This document shows, piece after piece, positions 10,743 through 20,952 of a stretch of 32,333 nucleotides of DNA. The translations under genes were made by a program, and so were the position numbers. Numbering within the stretch: position 1 is the stretch's first letter; the number at the start of each line of letters is the position of its first letter. The notes beneath the pieces were generated by a model. It worked only from the letters and a program-made list of their open reading frames with translations. It was not told where the DNA came from and ran no database searches. The DNA comes from Enterobacter asburiae (GTDB lineage: Bacteria; Pseudomonadota; Gammaproteobacteria; Enterobacterales; Enterobacteriaceae), in the NCBI RefSeq assembly GCF_021440515.1, contig NZ_JAKCMV010000038.1, positions 1-32,333 on the forward strand, read 5' to 3'.

Positions 10743-10755
10743 CATCGCTCCGCTA

Positions 10756-10790
10756 TTGAACAAATGATTTTTAGATTTAATAATGTTCAA
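10756..10790. promoter_or_regulatory. putative LsrR operator upstream of lsrA
   Basis: An inverted repeat TTGAACA (10756-10762) ... TGTTCAA (10784-10790) encloses a 21-bp AT-rich spacer directly upstream of lsrA. The same half-site GTTCAA recurs at 10950-10955, just before the lsrR start, also in an AT-rich context. In E. coli LsrR represses both divergent units from this intergenic region and phospho-AI-2 relieves it. Assigning these repeats to LsrR is inference from position and recurrence. Confidence 0.5.
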
Positions 10791-10883
10791 AAGCGTAGAC
10801 GGTGAACTATATTTACAACCGTGCAGGGATCACAGTTTTATCGATTCAGATCCATTTAAACCTGAAACCATCCTAAAGATCCG

Positions 10884-10905
10884 TTTTGCCGCGTGGCTCA
10901 CATTT
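10884..10905. promoter_or_regulatory. possible CRP site in the lsrA-lsrR control region
   Basis: The right half GGCTCACATTT fits the CRP consensus well; the left half (TGCCG in place of TGTGA) is poor. E. coli lsr is CRP-activated, so a site in this 215-bp region is expected. This is the best placed candidate but is weak on sequence alone. Confidence 0.3.
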
Positions 10906-10957
10906 TCAACCCGCGCCATCACGAACATATGATCTAAATTTTTATAAGAGTTCAAAT

Positions 10958-11929
10958 ATGGGCGAGAAACGCATTACTGAAGAGAGTCGGTTTGCAGGGC
11001 TGGCACTGGCGGAAGAGGAGCTGGTAGCGCGCGTCGCCTGGTGTTACTACCACGACGGGCTGACCCAGAACGACATTGGCGAGCGGCTTGGCCTGCCACG
11101 ACTGAAGATTTCGCGCCTGCTGGAAAAGGGGCGGCAGTCGGGGGTGATCCGCGTGCAGATCAACTCCCGCTACGAGGGCTGTCTGGCGCTGGAAACCGAG
11201 CTACAGCAGCGCTTCGGGCTGAAGCTGGTGCGGGTGATGCCCGCGCTTAACACGCCGCCCATGAACGTGCGTTTAGGCATTGGCGCCGCCCAGTCGTTAA
11301 TGGGCGTACTGGAACCCGGACAGCTGCTGGCGGTGGGATTTGGTGAAACCACCATGAGCTGTCTTCAGCACTTAAGCGGATTTATCAGCTCCCAGCAGAT
11401 CCGCATGGTGACGCTCTCCGGCGGCGTGGGGCCGTACATGACCGGGATCGGCCAGCTGGACGCCGCCTGTAGCGTCAGCATGATCCCCGCCCCGCTTCGC
11501 GTGTCATCCGCCGAGGTGGCGGGAATATTAAAGCGTGAAACCAGCGTGCGGGACGTGATCCTCGCCGCTACCGCCGCCGACGTGGCCGTTGTGGGGATTG
11601 GCGCGCTGAACCAGCGTCGGGACGCGACGATACTGCGCTCCGGCTATATCAGCGAAGGTGAACAGCTGATGTACGCCCGCAAGGGAGCCGTGGCCGATAT
11701 CCTCGGCTATTTCCTCAACGCTGAAGGCGAGTGCGTGGAGGAGCTGGAGATCCACAAAGAGTTACTCGGCGTCACCCTCGATGAGCTGGCGCAGCTGCCG
11801 ACCATCGTTGGCGTGGCCGGCGGTGAAGAGAAAGCCGATGCGATTTACGCCGCACTGAAAGGTCGCCGTATCAATGGCCTGGTGACGGAAGAGAATACAG
11901 CCCGCGCGGTGCTGGCCCTGGCAACATAA
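10958..11929 (+). CDS. lsrR: lsr operon transcriptional repressor LsrR
   Basis: 323 aa SorC/DeoR-like regulator. The N-terminal helix-turn-helix lies at about residues 35-62 ([24 protein letters not shown]), followed by the sugar-phosphate-isomerase-like effector domain that binds phospho-AI-2 ([35 protein letters not shown]-type segment [30 protein letters not shown]). It represses lsrACDBFG and its own lsrRK transcript until AI-2-P accumulates. The frame is open from 10886, but the ATG at 10958 gives the E. coli-type N-terminus. The ribosome-binding site AAGAG is modest. lsrK follows after 33 bp. Confidence 0.94.
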   Translation: MGEKRITEESRFAGLALAEEELVARVAWCYYHDGLTQNDIGERLGLPRLKISRLLEKGRQSGVIRVQINSRYEGCLALETELQQRFGLKLVRVMPALNTPPMNVRLGIGAAQSLMGVLEPGQLLAVGFGETTMSCLQHLSGFISSQQIRMVTLSGGVGPYMTGIGQLDAACSVSMIPAPLRVSSAEVAGILKRETSVRDVILAATAADVAVVGIGALNQRRDATILRSGYISEGEQLMYARKGAVADILGYFLNAEGECVEELEIHKELLGVTLDELAQLPTIVGVAGGEEKADAIYAALKGRRINGLVTEENTARAVLALAT

Positions 11930-11962
11930 GAGCCTGCCCTGCGCTAACAACGAGGCAAACTC

Positions 11963-13600
11963 ATGAGTTACCTTTTAGCGTTAGATGCAGGGACAGGCAG
12001 CGTTCGCGCCGTCATTTTCGATTTGCAGGGCAATCAGGTGGCCGTCGGCCAGACCGAGTGGAAACACCTGAGCGTGGAGAACGTGCCGGGATCGATGGAG
12101 TTTGACCTCGATACCAACTGGCGGCTGGCCTGCCAGTGCATCTATCAGGCGCTGGAGCGCGCGCGCCTGAGCGCGGCGGATATCCAGTCCGTCGCCTGCT
12201 GCTCCATGCGCGAAGGCATTGTGCTTTACGACCGCGACGGCGAGGCTATCTGGGCGTGTGCCAACGTTGACGCTCGCGCCAGCCGCGAGGTGGCCGAACT
12301 CAAAGAGATCCACGACTACCGCTTTGAATCCGAAGTCTATGACGTATCCGGCCAGACGCTGGCCCTGAGCGCCATGCCGCGCCTGCTGTGGCTGGCGCAC
12401 CATCGCCCGGATATCTACCGCAAGGCCGCCACCATCACCATGATCAGCGACTGGCTGGCGGCGAAGCTCTCCGGCGAGCTGGCGGTTGACCCGTCGAACG
12501 CGGGCACCACCGGCATGCTCGATCTGTTTTCCCGCGACTGGCGTCCGGCGCTGCTGGACATGGCCGGGCTGCGCGCCGATATCCTTTCCCCCGTCAAAGA
12601 AACCGGCACCGTGCTCGGTGCGATCACCCGTGCAGCGGCGGCGCAAAGCGGCCTGCGCGAGGGCACGCCGGTGGTAATGGGCGGCGGCGATGTGCAGCTG
12701 GGCTGTCTTGGGCTCGGCGTGGTGCGCCCGGCGCAAACGGCGGTGCTGGGCGGCACCTTCTGGCAGCAGGTAGTTAACCTGCCGCAGGTCAGAACCGATC
12801 CTGAAATGAACATCCGCGTGAACCCGCACGTCATACCCGGCATGGCGCAGGCGGAATCGATCAGCTTCTTTACCGGGCTGACGATGCGCTGGTTCCGCGA
12901 CGCCTTTTGCGCGGAAGAAAAGCTGATTGCCGAACGGATGGGGATGGATACCTACTCGCTGCTGGAAGAGATGGCGAGCCGCGTGCCGCCCGGCTCTCAC
13001 GGGGTGATGCCGATTTTTTCCGACGCGATGCACTTCAGCCAGTGGTATCACGCCGCGCCGTCGTTTATTAACCTCTCCATCGACCCGGAAAAGTGCAACA
13101 AAGCGACGCTGTTCCGGGCGCTGGAAGAGAACGCGGCGATTGTCTCCGCCTGCAACCTGGCGCAGATCTCGCGCTTCTCCGGCGTGACCTTCGACAGCCT
13201 GGTGTTCGCGGGCGGCGGCGCGAAAGGGGCGCTGTGGAGCCAGATTTTAAGCGACGTCACCGGGCTGCCGGTGCGCGTACCGGAGGTAAAAGAGGCCACG
13301 GCGCTGGGCTGCGCGATTGCGGCCGGAGCAGGCGCAGGGCTGTTTGCGGATATGGCCGCGACGGGCGAAAAGCTGGTGAGATGGAGCCGGGAGTTCACGC
13401 CAAACCCACAGCACCGAGAGCTGTACGACGGCATGATGCACAAATGGCAGGCGGTCTACGCCGACCAGCTTGGGCTGGTGGACAGCGGGCTCACCACGTC
13501 AATGTGGCAGGCGCCGGGGCTGGTGCGCGACACTCGCCCCTCACCCCGGCCCTCTCCCCAAAGGGGCGAGGGAGAAAACCAGATCGAGCCAATACTTTAA
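11963..13600 (+). CDS. lsrK: autoinducer-2 kinase LsrK with repeat-derived C-terminal tail
   Basis: 545 aa FGGY-family kinase that phosphorylates imported AI-2 (DPD) and traps it as the LsrR inducer. Visible: the N-terminal phosphate-binding motif DAGTGS (8-13), the probable catalytic Asp in GGGDVQLG (D243), and the C-terminal [12 protein letters not shown]. The gene follows lsrR with GAGG before the ATG. Odd: the natural end should be close to [17 protein letters not shown], as preserved in the fragment at 13693-13892, and E. coli LsrK ends about there. Here residues 523-545 ([19 protein letters not shown]...) are encoded by the GC-rich palindromic repeat that begins inside the gene. The catalytic part is intact, so the enzyme is probably active. 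Confidence 0.92.
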   Translation: MSYLLALDAGTGSVRAVIFDLQGNQVAVGQTEWKHLSVENVPGSMEFDLDTNWRLACQCIYQALERARLSAADIQSVACCSMREGIVLYDRDGEAIWACANVDARASREVAELKEIHDYRFESEVYDVSGQTLALSAMPRLLWLAHHRPDIYRKAATITMISDWLAAKLSGELAVDPSNAGTTGMLDLFSRDWRPALLDMAGLRADILSPVKETGTVLGAITRAAAAQSGLREGTPVVMGGGDVQLGCLGLGVVRPAQTAVLGGTFWQQVVNLPQVRTDPEMNIRVNPHVIPGMAQAESISFFTGLTMRWFRDAFCAEEKLIAERMGMDTYSLLEEMASRVPPGSHGVMPIFSDAMHFSQWYHAAPSFINLSIDPEKCNKATLFRALEENAAIVSACNLAQISRFSGVTFDSLVFAGGGAKGALWSQILSDVTGLPVRVPEVKEATALGCAIAAGAGAGLFADMAATGEKLVRWSREFTPNPQHRELYDGMMHKWQAVYADQLGLVDSGLTTSMWQAPGLVRDTRPSPRPSPQRGEGENQIEPIL

Positions 13601-13654
13601 AACCGCACTAGCCAGTCCCCTCTCCCCTCCGGGGAGAGGGTTAGGGTGAGGGGC
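13535..13654. repeat. MITE-like palindromic repeat, copy 1 (overlaps the end of lsrK)
   Basis: The ends are imperfect inverted repeats: CGCCCCTCACCC...CCCTCTCCCC on the left and GGGGAGAGGGTTAGGGTGAG plus GGGC on the right. Inside are two hairpins: CCCTCTCCCC-AAA-GGGGCGAGGG (13551-13573) and CCCTCTCCCC-TCC-GGGGAGAGGG (13618-13640), separated by one unit of the CCAGATCGAG...GCCAGTCCCC spacer. With the flanking lsrK end and the AT-rich tail to 13692 it is directly repeated at 15398-15722. No transposase is encoded. The right hairpin may also serve as the lsrRK terminator. Confidence 0.75.
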
Positions 13655-13692
13655 ATTATTTGAATCCCATCACAATCACCGCATTCCCTTTT

Positions 13693-13892
13693 CATCGACC
13701 CGGAAAAGTGCAACAAGGCCACGCTGTTCCGCGCACTGGAGGAGAACGCCGAACCCGGCACATCGGGAGCTGTACGACGGGATGATGCACAAATGGCAGG
13801 CGGTGTATGCCGACCAGCCGGGGCTGGTGGACAGCGGGCTAACCACGTCGATGTGGCAGGCACCGGGGCTAGTGCGCGCAGCGGGGCTGTAA
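13693..13892 (+). pseudogene. second, internally deleted 3' fragment of lsrK
   Basis: Positions 13693-13750 match lsrK 13078-13134, and 13749-13892 match lsrK from about 13400 to its end. The join falls at ACGC, a 4-bp sequence present at both lsrK breakpoints (13131-13134 and 13397-13400), so 266 bp have been lost, which shifts the frame. The fragment keeps what looks like the original lsrK end ([14 protein letters not shown] at 13890-13892). Over the last ~110 nt I count about nine to ten differences from the intact gene, mostly at third codon positions, so this is a diverged allele and not a fresh tandem copy. Confidence 0.85.
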
Positions 13893-13903
13893 AATGTGCC
13901 GTA

Positions 13904-13937
13904 TGGCGCTGCGGTATATCAGGTAAGCACAGCGCCA
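13904..13937. repeat. degenerate REP-like palindrome
   Basis: TGGCGCTG (13904-13911) pairs with CAGCGCCA (13930-13937), and the flanks GGTAAGCACAGCGCCACCGG resemble the REP sequences elsewhere in the window. It lies downstream of the minus-strand DUF943 gene and may serve as its transcript end. Confidence 0.5.
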
Positions 13938-13967
13938 CCGGGAAAAATAGAGATCATCACAATATTT

Positions 13968-14438
13968 TTATCTCCATCCTGACGGAGGAGGAACGACTTC
14001 GATTTTCCCCTCTTCAGTGAGCTGATACTCAAACTGTTCATCGGGAATATGAAATATTACTTTGCCATCAGTCCCTTCATTGACTATCAGCAAGTAATTT
14101 TTAACAAGGCAATTTTTATCATTTTTAATGTCAGGAAAACATCTGAGATCCTCCTTTGGCATTTCATCATAATTAGTGAATCCATCACTAATATCGATGA
14201 TGTAATATCTGTGCGTGACATTATTGTATAAAGGGTAATCTTCTTTAAGTTGATCCCGGCGAGCCATATACCAGTCAATTTTTTCTTTATCTGTTAAGGG
14301 AAGATGGTCTACAGCAATACTCATTGTAGATCCTGCATCAGAATATACATAGAGTATATTCACTGGCCTTAACGTCCACGCATTATAGAGCGCCCCCAGT
14401 AAAAACAAACCCAATAACAGTGCATATTTCTTTTTCAC
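13968..14438 (-). CDS. DUF943 family protein, putative immunity protein
   Basis: 156 aa, GTG start. An N-terminal hydrophobic anchor (residues about 5-22, YALLLGLFLLGALYNAW) is followed by RPVNILYVY and then the DUF943 hallmark DHLPLTDKEKIDWYMARRDQL (pattern PLTDKEKIDW). The rest is a soluble, probably periplasmic domain with two cysteines (LRCFPDIKNDKNC). DUF943 genes typically occur in enterobacterial clusters next to DUF3289 or type VI secretion genes; an immunity role is suspected but, to my knowledge, unproven. Its GTG overlaps the TGA of the DUF3289 gene (GTGA), with GGGAG 6 nt upstream, so the two are co-translated. Visibly AT-rich compared with the flanking genes, suggesting horizontal transfer. 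Confidence 0.8.
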   Translation of the reverse strand: MKKKYALLLGLFLLGALYNAWTLRPVNILYVYSDAGSTMSIAVDHLPLTDKEKIDWYMARRDQLKEDYPLYNNVTHRYYIIDISDGFTNYDEMPKEDLRCFPDIKNDKNCLVKNYLLIVNEGTDGKVIFHIPDEQFEYQLTEEGKIEVVPPPSGWR

Positions 14439-15283
14439 CAGTAACTCCCGATTGTTTCTACTGTGTGAAAGTTTGTGAAAAATGGCTTAAATGCAAAATC
14501 TTTGTGTCTTTGCAAAAAGAACCAGATGCGGAAAAATCTAAACTCTTTAAAAAGTTTGTTTTGAATATCGTTAATATCCAATCCGAAATGGTCCTGAGCA
14601 TCAAACCATACGGTTGCGCTCCAGCCTTGGTTATATTTTTGAATGTGAGAAATCGTTATTTTTTGCGCTGAAATATCATGTACAGTTATCCCAAGCCCAT
14701 TGATTCTATCTAGTTTGTTATCAAATTTAGGAAGGCGAGAATCCAATAAACTTTTTTCAATAGAATGCATGATTTGGGGAAAATCTCCCTCGCCACCGTT
14801 CAATGCAAACTCATCTTTCAAATTATTTTCAATAATTGAAAGGGGATTATCAAGAGAGTGAGTTCTTATCCTCTCATGGAATGCTGAATTTAATTTCTCG
14901 CTATAAAAACTTGTACCGTTTCCATAACGAAAATGTTCTATCATCTCACCAATTAGTGTTTTATATTTCCCCTGAAATGAAAACATTTGAGAATATTCTT
15001 TCATTTCCGCAAATAGAATATCGACGCATTCCTCATGCGATATTTTTACTCCGGGAGTGATTGAGTTTAATAATCCATCCAGCTGATGTTTATAAGGTAG
15101 GTCGTAACGGATAAGTTGATAAGGGTCTACTCTTGCAGAGATATCCTTTAGACCGAGCGACAGGAGTTCTTGCTCCCCCATATCCCCACACTGCATGTCG
15201 TCTGCATTGTTATCGTTGAAGCGTCCGACCGTTTCAAAGAGGGTATAAGGAAGATACATTGATGAGCTAAAAGAATTGATCAC
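14435..15283 (-). CDS. DUF3289 family protein, putative toxin/effector
   Basis: 282 aa, without signal peptide or membrane segment. It carries the DUF3289 (YPO3983-like) pattern in order: ADDMQCGDM (27-35), EMIEHFRYGNG (113-123), LPKFD (184-188), GLGITVHD (196-203), QDHFGLD (230-236), FRFFRIWFFLQRH (248-260) and FAFKPFFTN (263-271). Such proteins are often encoded near VgrG/PAAR genes and are suspected type VI effectors; the activity is unknown. A stop codon directly precedes the GTG at 15283, so the frame cannot extend upstream; the ATG at 15259 is an alternative start but lacks a ribosome-binding site. First of a two-gene unit with the DUF943 gene. AT-rich and codon-wise foreign to its neighbours. 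No vgrG, PAAR or secretion genes are in the window. Confidence 0.85.
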   Translation of the reverse strand: MINSFSSSMYLPYTLFETVGRFNDNNADDMQCGDMGEQELLSLGLKDISARVDPYQLIRYDLPYKHQLDGLLNSITPGVKISHEECVDILFAEMKEYSQMFSFQGKYKTLIGEMIEHFRYGNGTSFYSEKLNSAFHERIRTHSLDNPLSIIENNLKDEFALNGGEGDFPQIMHSIEKSLLDSRLPKFDNKLDRINGLGITVHDISAQKITISHIQKYNQGWSATVWFDAQDHFGLDINDIQNKLFKEFRFFRIWFFLQRHKDFAFKPFFTNFHTVETIGSYW

Positions 15284-15397
15284 TTACATTCATCCATTTA
15301 ATAATCAATACGTTAGATGCATTTCATTTCGACATTAGATTAAAACCCCTTAAATTAACAGTCCTGTTTCACATTCTTACTGGTCGATATCAGTACA

Positions 15398-15722
15398 GTG
15401 GCAGGCACCGGGGCGAGTGCGCGACACTCGCCCCTCACCCTGCCCCTCTCCCCTAAGGGGAGAGGGAAAAAACCAGATCGAGCCAATACTTTGAGACCTC
15501 ACCGGCCAGTCCCCTCATCCCTAAGGGGAGAGGGAAAAAACCAGATCGAGTCAATTCTTTAAGGCCTCACCGGCCAGTCCCCTCTCCCCTTAGGGGCGAG
15601 GGAAAAAACCAGATCGAGCCAATTCTTTAAGGCCGCACTAGCCAGTCCCCTCGCCCCTCCGGGGAGAGGGTTAGGGTGAGGGGCATTATTTGAATCCCAT
15701 CACAATCGCCGCATTCCCCTTT
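15398..15722. repeat. MITE-like palindromic repeat, copy 2, expanded, with lsrK-end trace
   Basis: This starts with a third trace of the lsrK 3' end (GTGGCAGGCACCGGGG, then GTGCGCGACACTCGCCCC) and continues through the same palindromic element as at 13535-13654 to the shared tail ATTATTTGAATCCCATCAC. It is longer because the internal unit (CCAGATCGAG ... GCCAGTCCCC) occurs three times at 68-bp spacing (15473, 15541, 15609) against once in copy 1. With copy 1 it forms a direct repeat around the DUF3289-DUF943 cassette. The stretch 15284-15397 is AT-rich with no gene; the fadH promoter must lie between 15722 and 15796. Confidence 0.75.
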
Positions 15723-15752
15723 TCCCTTTTACTTTCCACTGGCTAAATTAGT

Positions 15753-17818
<2,066 letters not shown>

Positions 17819-17824
17819 GGGCAT

Positions 17825-17892
17825 TGCCCGGTGGCGCTGCGCTTACCGGGCCTACAAAACCGTAGGCCTGTGCAAGCGCAGCGCCGCCAGGC
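17825..17892. repeat. REP/BIME between fadH and rlmG
   Basis: Paired REP-type palindromes: TGCCCGGTGGCGCTGCGCTT-ACCGGGCCTACAA and the inverted AGCGCAGCGCCGCCAGGCA with a GTAGGCC junction. It lies between the convergent fadH and rlmG and probably protects or ends both transcripts. Confidence 0.85.
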
Positions 17893-17901
17893 AAAAGAAT
17901 C

Positions 17902-19038
17902 TTACCGACGACGACCCAGCTTCACCGCTTTCAGCACCACAAACTTATTGTTGGTCGCCACGGTCACGCAGTTGCCGAAAATCTTCTTCAGCTTGTGGAA
18001 GTAGTCCAGGTGACGGTTCGCCACGATGTACAGCTCGCCGTTGATTTTCAGGCAGCGGCGCGCGTGGTGGAACATCTCCCAGGCGACGTTATCGGTCAGG
18101 GCGTGCTTCTGGTGGAACGGCGGGTTGCAGAATACCGCGTTGAAGCGGAACGGCTCCACACCCGACAGCGCGTTATTGATCATAAACTCGCAGCGATCGA
18201 GCGCCTCCGGCATGTTCACTTCGACGTTCATCCGGCTCGACGCTACCGCCATCGGCGATTCGTCGCTAAAGACCACGCTGGCCTCCGGGTTCTTCGCCAG
18301 CAGGGTCAGGCCAATTACGCCGTTACCGCAGCCCAGATCGACAATCTCCCCTTCCAGATTTTCCGGCAGGTGTTCCATAAAGAAACGCGCGCCGATATCC
18401 AGACCGGTACGCGAGAAGACGTTCGCATGGTTATGGATGGTCCAGTCGGTGCCTTCCAGCTTCCAGCTCAGCGTCTCCGGCGCGTCGGCCAGTTCCGGCG
18501 CGCTGAAGGTACAGTTGATGAGGCGCGCTTTTTTCCACGCCAGCGTCGTGGTGGTCGGGCCGAGGACTTTTTCGAACAGCTCCAGCGTGGAGGTGTGGAT
18601 ATCACGCGCCTTCGCACCGGCGATAATCCGCGTGTCTGGCGTCACCACTTTGCGCAACGCGCGCAGCTGCTGCTCCAGCAGCGCCATCGTTTTTGGCACT
18701 TTGATCAGCACCACGCCCGGCGCCTGCGGATACTCCGCCGTGCTGTCGAGGAACTTCACGCTGGACTCGTCGAGCTCGTTATGTCGCAGGTTTTCACGCG
18801 TCGCCAGCTCGCTCAGGTAAGAGTCGCCGATGCTGTACGGCGAATGCTCCGCCAGGGCACAGCCCAGCGCGCCGAACGCGTCATTCAGGATCAGAACCGG
18901 GCCGCGGATTTCAGTGTCATCCAACTGTTGCAGCAGATATTCATCCGCCGCTTCCCACGCCTGAAGCGGGTTAACGTCGTCCGTTTCCGGGAAACGTTTT
19001 AAGTCGAGTGAACGGAAACCGTTGTCTAAGTGGCTCAT
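17902..19038 (-). CDS. rlmG: 23S rRNA (guanine-1835-N2)-methyltransferase RlmG
   Basis: 378 aa, the same length as E. coli RlmG (YgjO). It methylates N2 of G1835 in 23S rRNA using S-adenosylmethionine. The N-terminal half is a degenerate methyltransferase-like domain; the C-terminal half has the SAM motif [12 protein letters not shown] and the catalytic NPPF motif ([23 protein letters not shown]). The basic end KAVKLGRRR matches E. coli. The ATG at 19038 follows a strong GGAGG. The frame is open 44 codons further upstream, but that would overlap the divergent ygjP. The intergenic gap to ygjP is 83 bp. Confidence 0.95.
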   Translation of the reverse strand: MSHLDNGFRSLDLKRFPETDDVNPLQAWEAADEYLLQQLDDTEIRGPVLILNDAFGALGCALAEHSPYSIGDSYLSELATRENLRHNELDESSVKFLDSTAEYPQAPGVVLIKVPKTMALLEQQLRALRKVVTPDTRIIAGAKARDIHTSTLELFEKVLGPTTTTLAWKKARLINCTFSAPELADAPETLSWKLEGTDWTIHNHANVFSRTGLDIGARFFMEHLPENLEGEIVDLGCGNGVIGLTLLAKNPEASVVFSDESPMAVASSRMNVEVNMPEALDRCEFMINNALSGVEPFRFNAVFCNPPFHQKHALTDNVAWEMFHHARRCLKINGELYIVANRHLDYFHKLKKIFGNCVTVATNNKFVVLKAVKLGRRR

Positions 19039-19121
19039 CGGCCCTCCTGAATGGTAAAATTTGGTGTATCCCTGAAAAGGGTGCGTGAGTATACCCGTTT
19101 TCAACTTATTTTGGGCTTTTG

Positions 19122-19625
19122 ATGAACCAACTAACTTATCTCCAGGGCTACCCGGAGCATTTACTTTCACAGGTTCGCACCCTGATCGCCGAGCAACGCT
19201 TGGGCGCCGTGCTGGAAAAACGCTATCCGGGCACCCACGATTTCGCGACCGATAAAGCGCTCTGGCAGTATACGCAGGATCTCAAAAGCCGCTATCTGAA
19301 GAGCGCCCCGCCGATCAATAAGGTGATGTACGACAACAAGATCCACGTTCTGAAAAACGCGCTCGGGCTGCACACCGCCATCTCCCGCGTGCAGGGCGGC
19401 AAGCTGAAAGCCAAAGCCGAAATTCGCGTGGCGACCGTGTTCCGTAACGCGCCGGAAGCCTTTCTGCGGATGATCGTGGTGCATGAACTCGCGCACCTGA
19501 AAGAGAAAGACCACGACAAAGCCTTCTACTCCCTGTGCTGCCACATGGAGCCGCAGTACCACCAGCTGGAGTTTGATACCCGGCTATGGCTTACGCATTT
19601 ATCGTTAAATGGTAATGCGGAATAG
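19122..19625 (+). CDS. ygjP: YgjP-family M48-like metal-dependent hydrolase
   Basis: 167 aa, close to E. coli YgjP along its whole length. The zincin motif [11 protein letters not shown] (HExxH) is intact, with the third ligand region in [12 protein letters not shown]. Members of this family (YgjP/WLM, DUF45) are annotated as metal-dependent hydrolases, and some annotations of the E. coli protein call it a UTP pyrophosphatase; I cannot judge this from the sequence. The ATG at 19122 is chosen over the TTG one codon earlier. The ribosome-binding site is weak. Divergent from rlmG; ygjR follows after 70 bp. Confidence 0.88.
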   Translation: MNQLTYLQGYPEHLLSQVRTLIAEQRLGAVLEKRYPGTHDFATDKALWQYTQDLKSRYLKSAPPINKVMYDNKIHVLKNALGLHTAISRVQGGKLKAKAEIRVATVFRNAPEAFLRMIVVHELAHLKEKDHDKAFYSLCCHMEPQYHQLEFDTRLWLTHLSLNGNAE

Positions 19626-19695
19626 CGCACGCGAATTGTCATGATGACGTGCTACAGTGGCTAAAGGTTCCCAGCTACGGAGTACGTAAACGTTT

Positions 19696-20694
19696 ATGAT
19701 ACGTTTCGCAGTCATTGGTACGAACTGGATCACGCGCCAGTTCGTCGACGCCGCCCACGAAACCGGCAAATTCAAACTCACCGCCGTTTATTCCCGCAGC
19801 CTTGAGCAGGCGCAGAGCTTCGCGAACGACTATCTGGTGGAGCATCTCTTCACCTCGCTCGACGCGATGGCGCAAAGCGATGATATTGACGCGGTCTATA
19901 TTGCCAGCCCGAACTCCCTGCACTTCCCGCAAACGAAGCTGTTCCTCAGCCATAAAAAGCATGTGATTTGCGAGAAGCCGCTGGCCTCGAATATTCAGGA
20001 AGTGGAAGCCGCCATTGCCCTCGCCCGCGAGAATCAGGTGGTGCTGTTCGAAGCCTTCAAAACCGCCAGCCTGCCGAATTTCCTGCTGTTGCAGCAGTCC
20101 CTGCCGAAGATCGGCAAGGTGCGCAAAGCCTTTATCAACTACTGCCAGTACTCGTCGCGCTACCAGCGCTATCTGGACGGCGAAAACCCGAACACCTTTA
20201 ATCCGGCCTTCTCTAACGGCTCGATCATGGATATCGGCTTTTACTGTCTGGCCTCGGCTGTCGCGCTCTGGGGCGAGCCGCACGGCGTTACCGCGACCGC
20301 CAGCCTGCTGGAAAGCGGCGTGGACGCGCACGGCCTGGTGGTGCTGGATTACGGTGATTTCAGCGTCACGCTGCAACACTCGAAGGTGAGCGATTCGGTG
20401 CTGCCGAGCGAGATCCAGGGTGAAGCGGGTTCACTGGTTATTGAGAAAATCTCCGAGTGCCAGAAGGTCAGCATCGTGCCGCGCGGCGGCAAGGCGCAGG
20501 AGCTGACGCAGCCTCAGCATATAAACACTATGCTTTATGAGGCAGAGGTTTTTGCGCGTCTGGTTGAGAGCAATGAAGTCAATCACCCTGGGCTGGCGGT
20601 CAGCCGCACCACGGCGAAACTGCAAACGGAGATCCGCCGTCAGACCGGCGTGGTATTCCCGGCAGACGGCGTGAATGAGGAAGCGATCGCGTAA
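19696..20694 (+). CDS. ygjR: Gfo/Idh/MocA-family NAD(P)-dependent oxidoreductase YgjR
   Basis: 332 aa. N-terminal Rossmann fold (IRFAVIGTNWITRQFVDAA), the signature CEKPLASN near residues 93-100 with the conserved lysine, and the C-terminal Gfo/Idh/MocA sheet domain (NPAFSNGSIMDIGFYCLASA). It is a homologue of E. coli YgjR, a putative dehydrogenase whose substrate is unknown. In E. coli ygjQ lies between ygjP and ygjR; here it is absent and the two genes are 70 bp apart. The ATG has a distant GGAG (about 13 nt). Confidence 0.9.
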   Translation: MIRFAVIGTNWITRQFVDAAHETGKFKLTAVYSRSLEQAQSFANDYLVEHLFTSLDAMAQSDDIDAVYIASPNSLHFPQTKLFLSHKKHVICEKPLASNIQEVEAAIALARENQVVLFEAFKTASLPNFLLLQQSLPKIGKVRKAFINYCQYSSRYQRYLDGENPNTFNPAFSNGSIMDIGFYCLASAVALWGEPHGVTATASLLESGVDAHGLVVLDYGDFSVTLQHSKVSDSVLPSEIQGEAGSLVIEKISECQKVSIVPRGGKAQELTQPQHINTMLYEAEVFARLVESNEVNHPGLAVSRTTAKLQTEIRRQTGVVFPADGVNEEAIA

Positions 20695-20717
20695 AGCTGT
20701 GTAATGAAATTGTGCCC

Positions 20718-20738
20718 GCCATTGACGAAATGAATGGC
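20718..20738 (+). terminator. possible terminator after ygjR
   Basis: GCCATT (20718-20723) and AATGGC (20733-20738) form a 6-bp stem with a 9-nt loop, followed by CTGACATATTTTGTT. It lies between ygjR and the alx riboswitch. The T tract is weak. Confidence 0.35.
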
Positions 20739-20751
20739 CTGACATATTTTG

Positions 20752-20888
20752 TTACCCGCAAAGGGGAGTAACTTCTTCGCCGGTGGATCGTCATTACGAT
20801 GCGTGTAAAACCGCATCCGGTCGCCGGGCAACCATCAGCGTTTATGGTTGTAAGTGAGACCTTGCCGGAAGGCGAGGTCTATGCATAA
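20752..20888 (+). ncRNA. PRE / yybP-ykoY manganese riboswitch (alx leader)
   Basis: The leader of alx carries the hallmarks of the yybP-ykoY element: CGCAAAGGGGAGTA at the 5' side (20757-20770), the middle hairpins (GATGCG...CCGCATCCGG, CAACCATCAGCG...TATGGTTG), then ACCTTGCCGGAAGGCGAGGT and CTATGC at the 3' side. In E. coli this RNA (PRE) senses Mn2+ and alkaline pH and controls alx translation and elongation. The boundaries are approximate. Confidence 0.88.
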
Positions 20889-20894
20889 AAAGCT

Positions 20895-20936
20895 AACGGC
20901 TATCGTCTTCTGACCATGGCCGTTTTTGTTTTTTAT
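20895..20936 (+). terminator. hairpin with T tract between the riboswitch and alx
   Basis: AACGGC (20895-20900) pairs with GCCGTT (20919-20924), followed by TTTGTTTTTT. This looks like the expression platform: either an intrinsic terminator downstream of the PRE aptamer or a structure affecting ribosome access to AAGGA just before alx. Confidence 0.6.
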
Positions 20937-20952
20937 GTGGAAGGAAAATTTT

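Noticed and set aside
10743..10790. Longer LsrA starting at 10790
   Set aside because: It would read through the putative operator and lacks a ribosome-binding site, while GGAG sits at the right distance before 10742.
10820..10835. CGTGC-AGGGA-TCACA as a CRP site for lsr
   Set aside because: The spacer is 5 and not 6 bp, and the left half is poor; the site at 10884-10905 is slightly better.
13597..13938. Minus-strand open frame (113 codons) over the repeat and lsrK fragment
   Set aside because: Antisense of repeat plus pseudogene; no family and no start signal.
15473..15660. Regular 68-bp units as a possible CRISPR array
   Set aside because: The whole unit is repeated, with no unique spacers; palindromic internal structure and absence of cas genes point to a repeat element.
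17995..19002. Plus-strand open frame (335 codons) opposite rlmG
   Set aside because: Arg/Gln/Val-rich antisense product; rlmG is clearly the gene.
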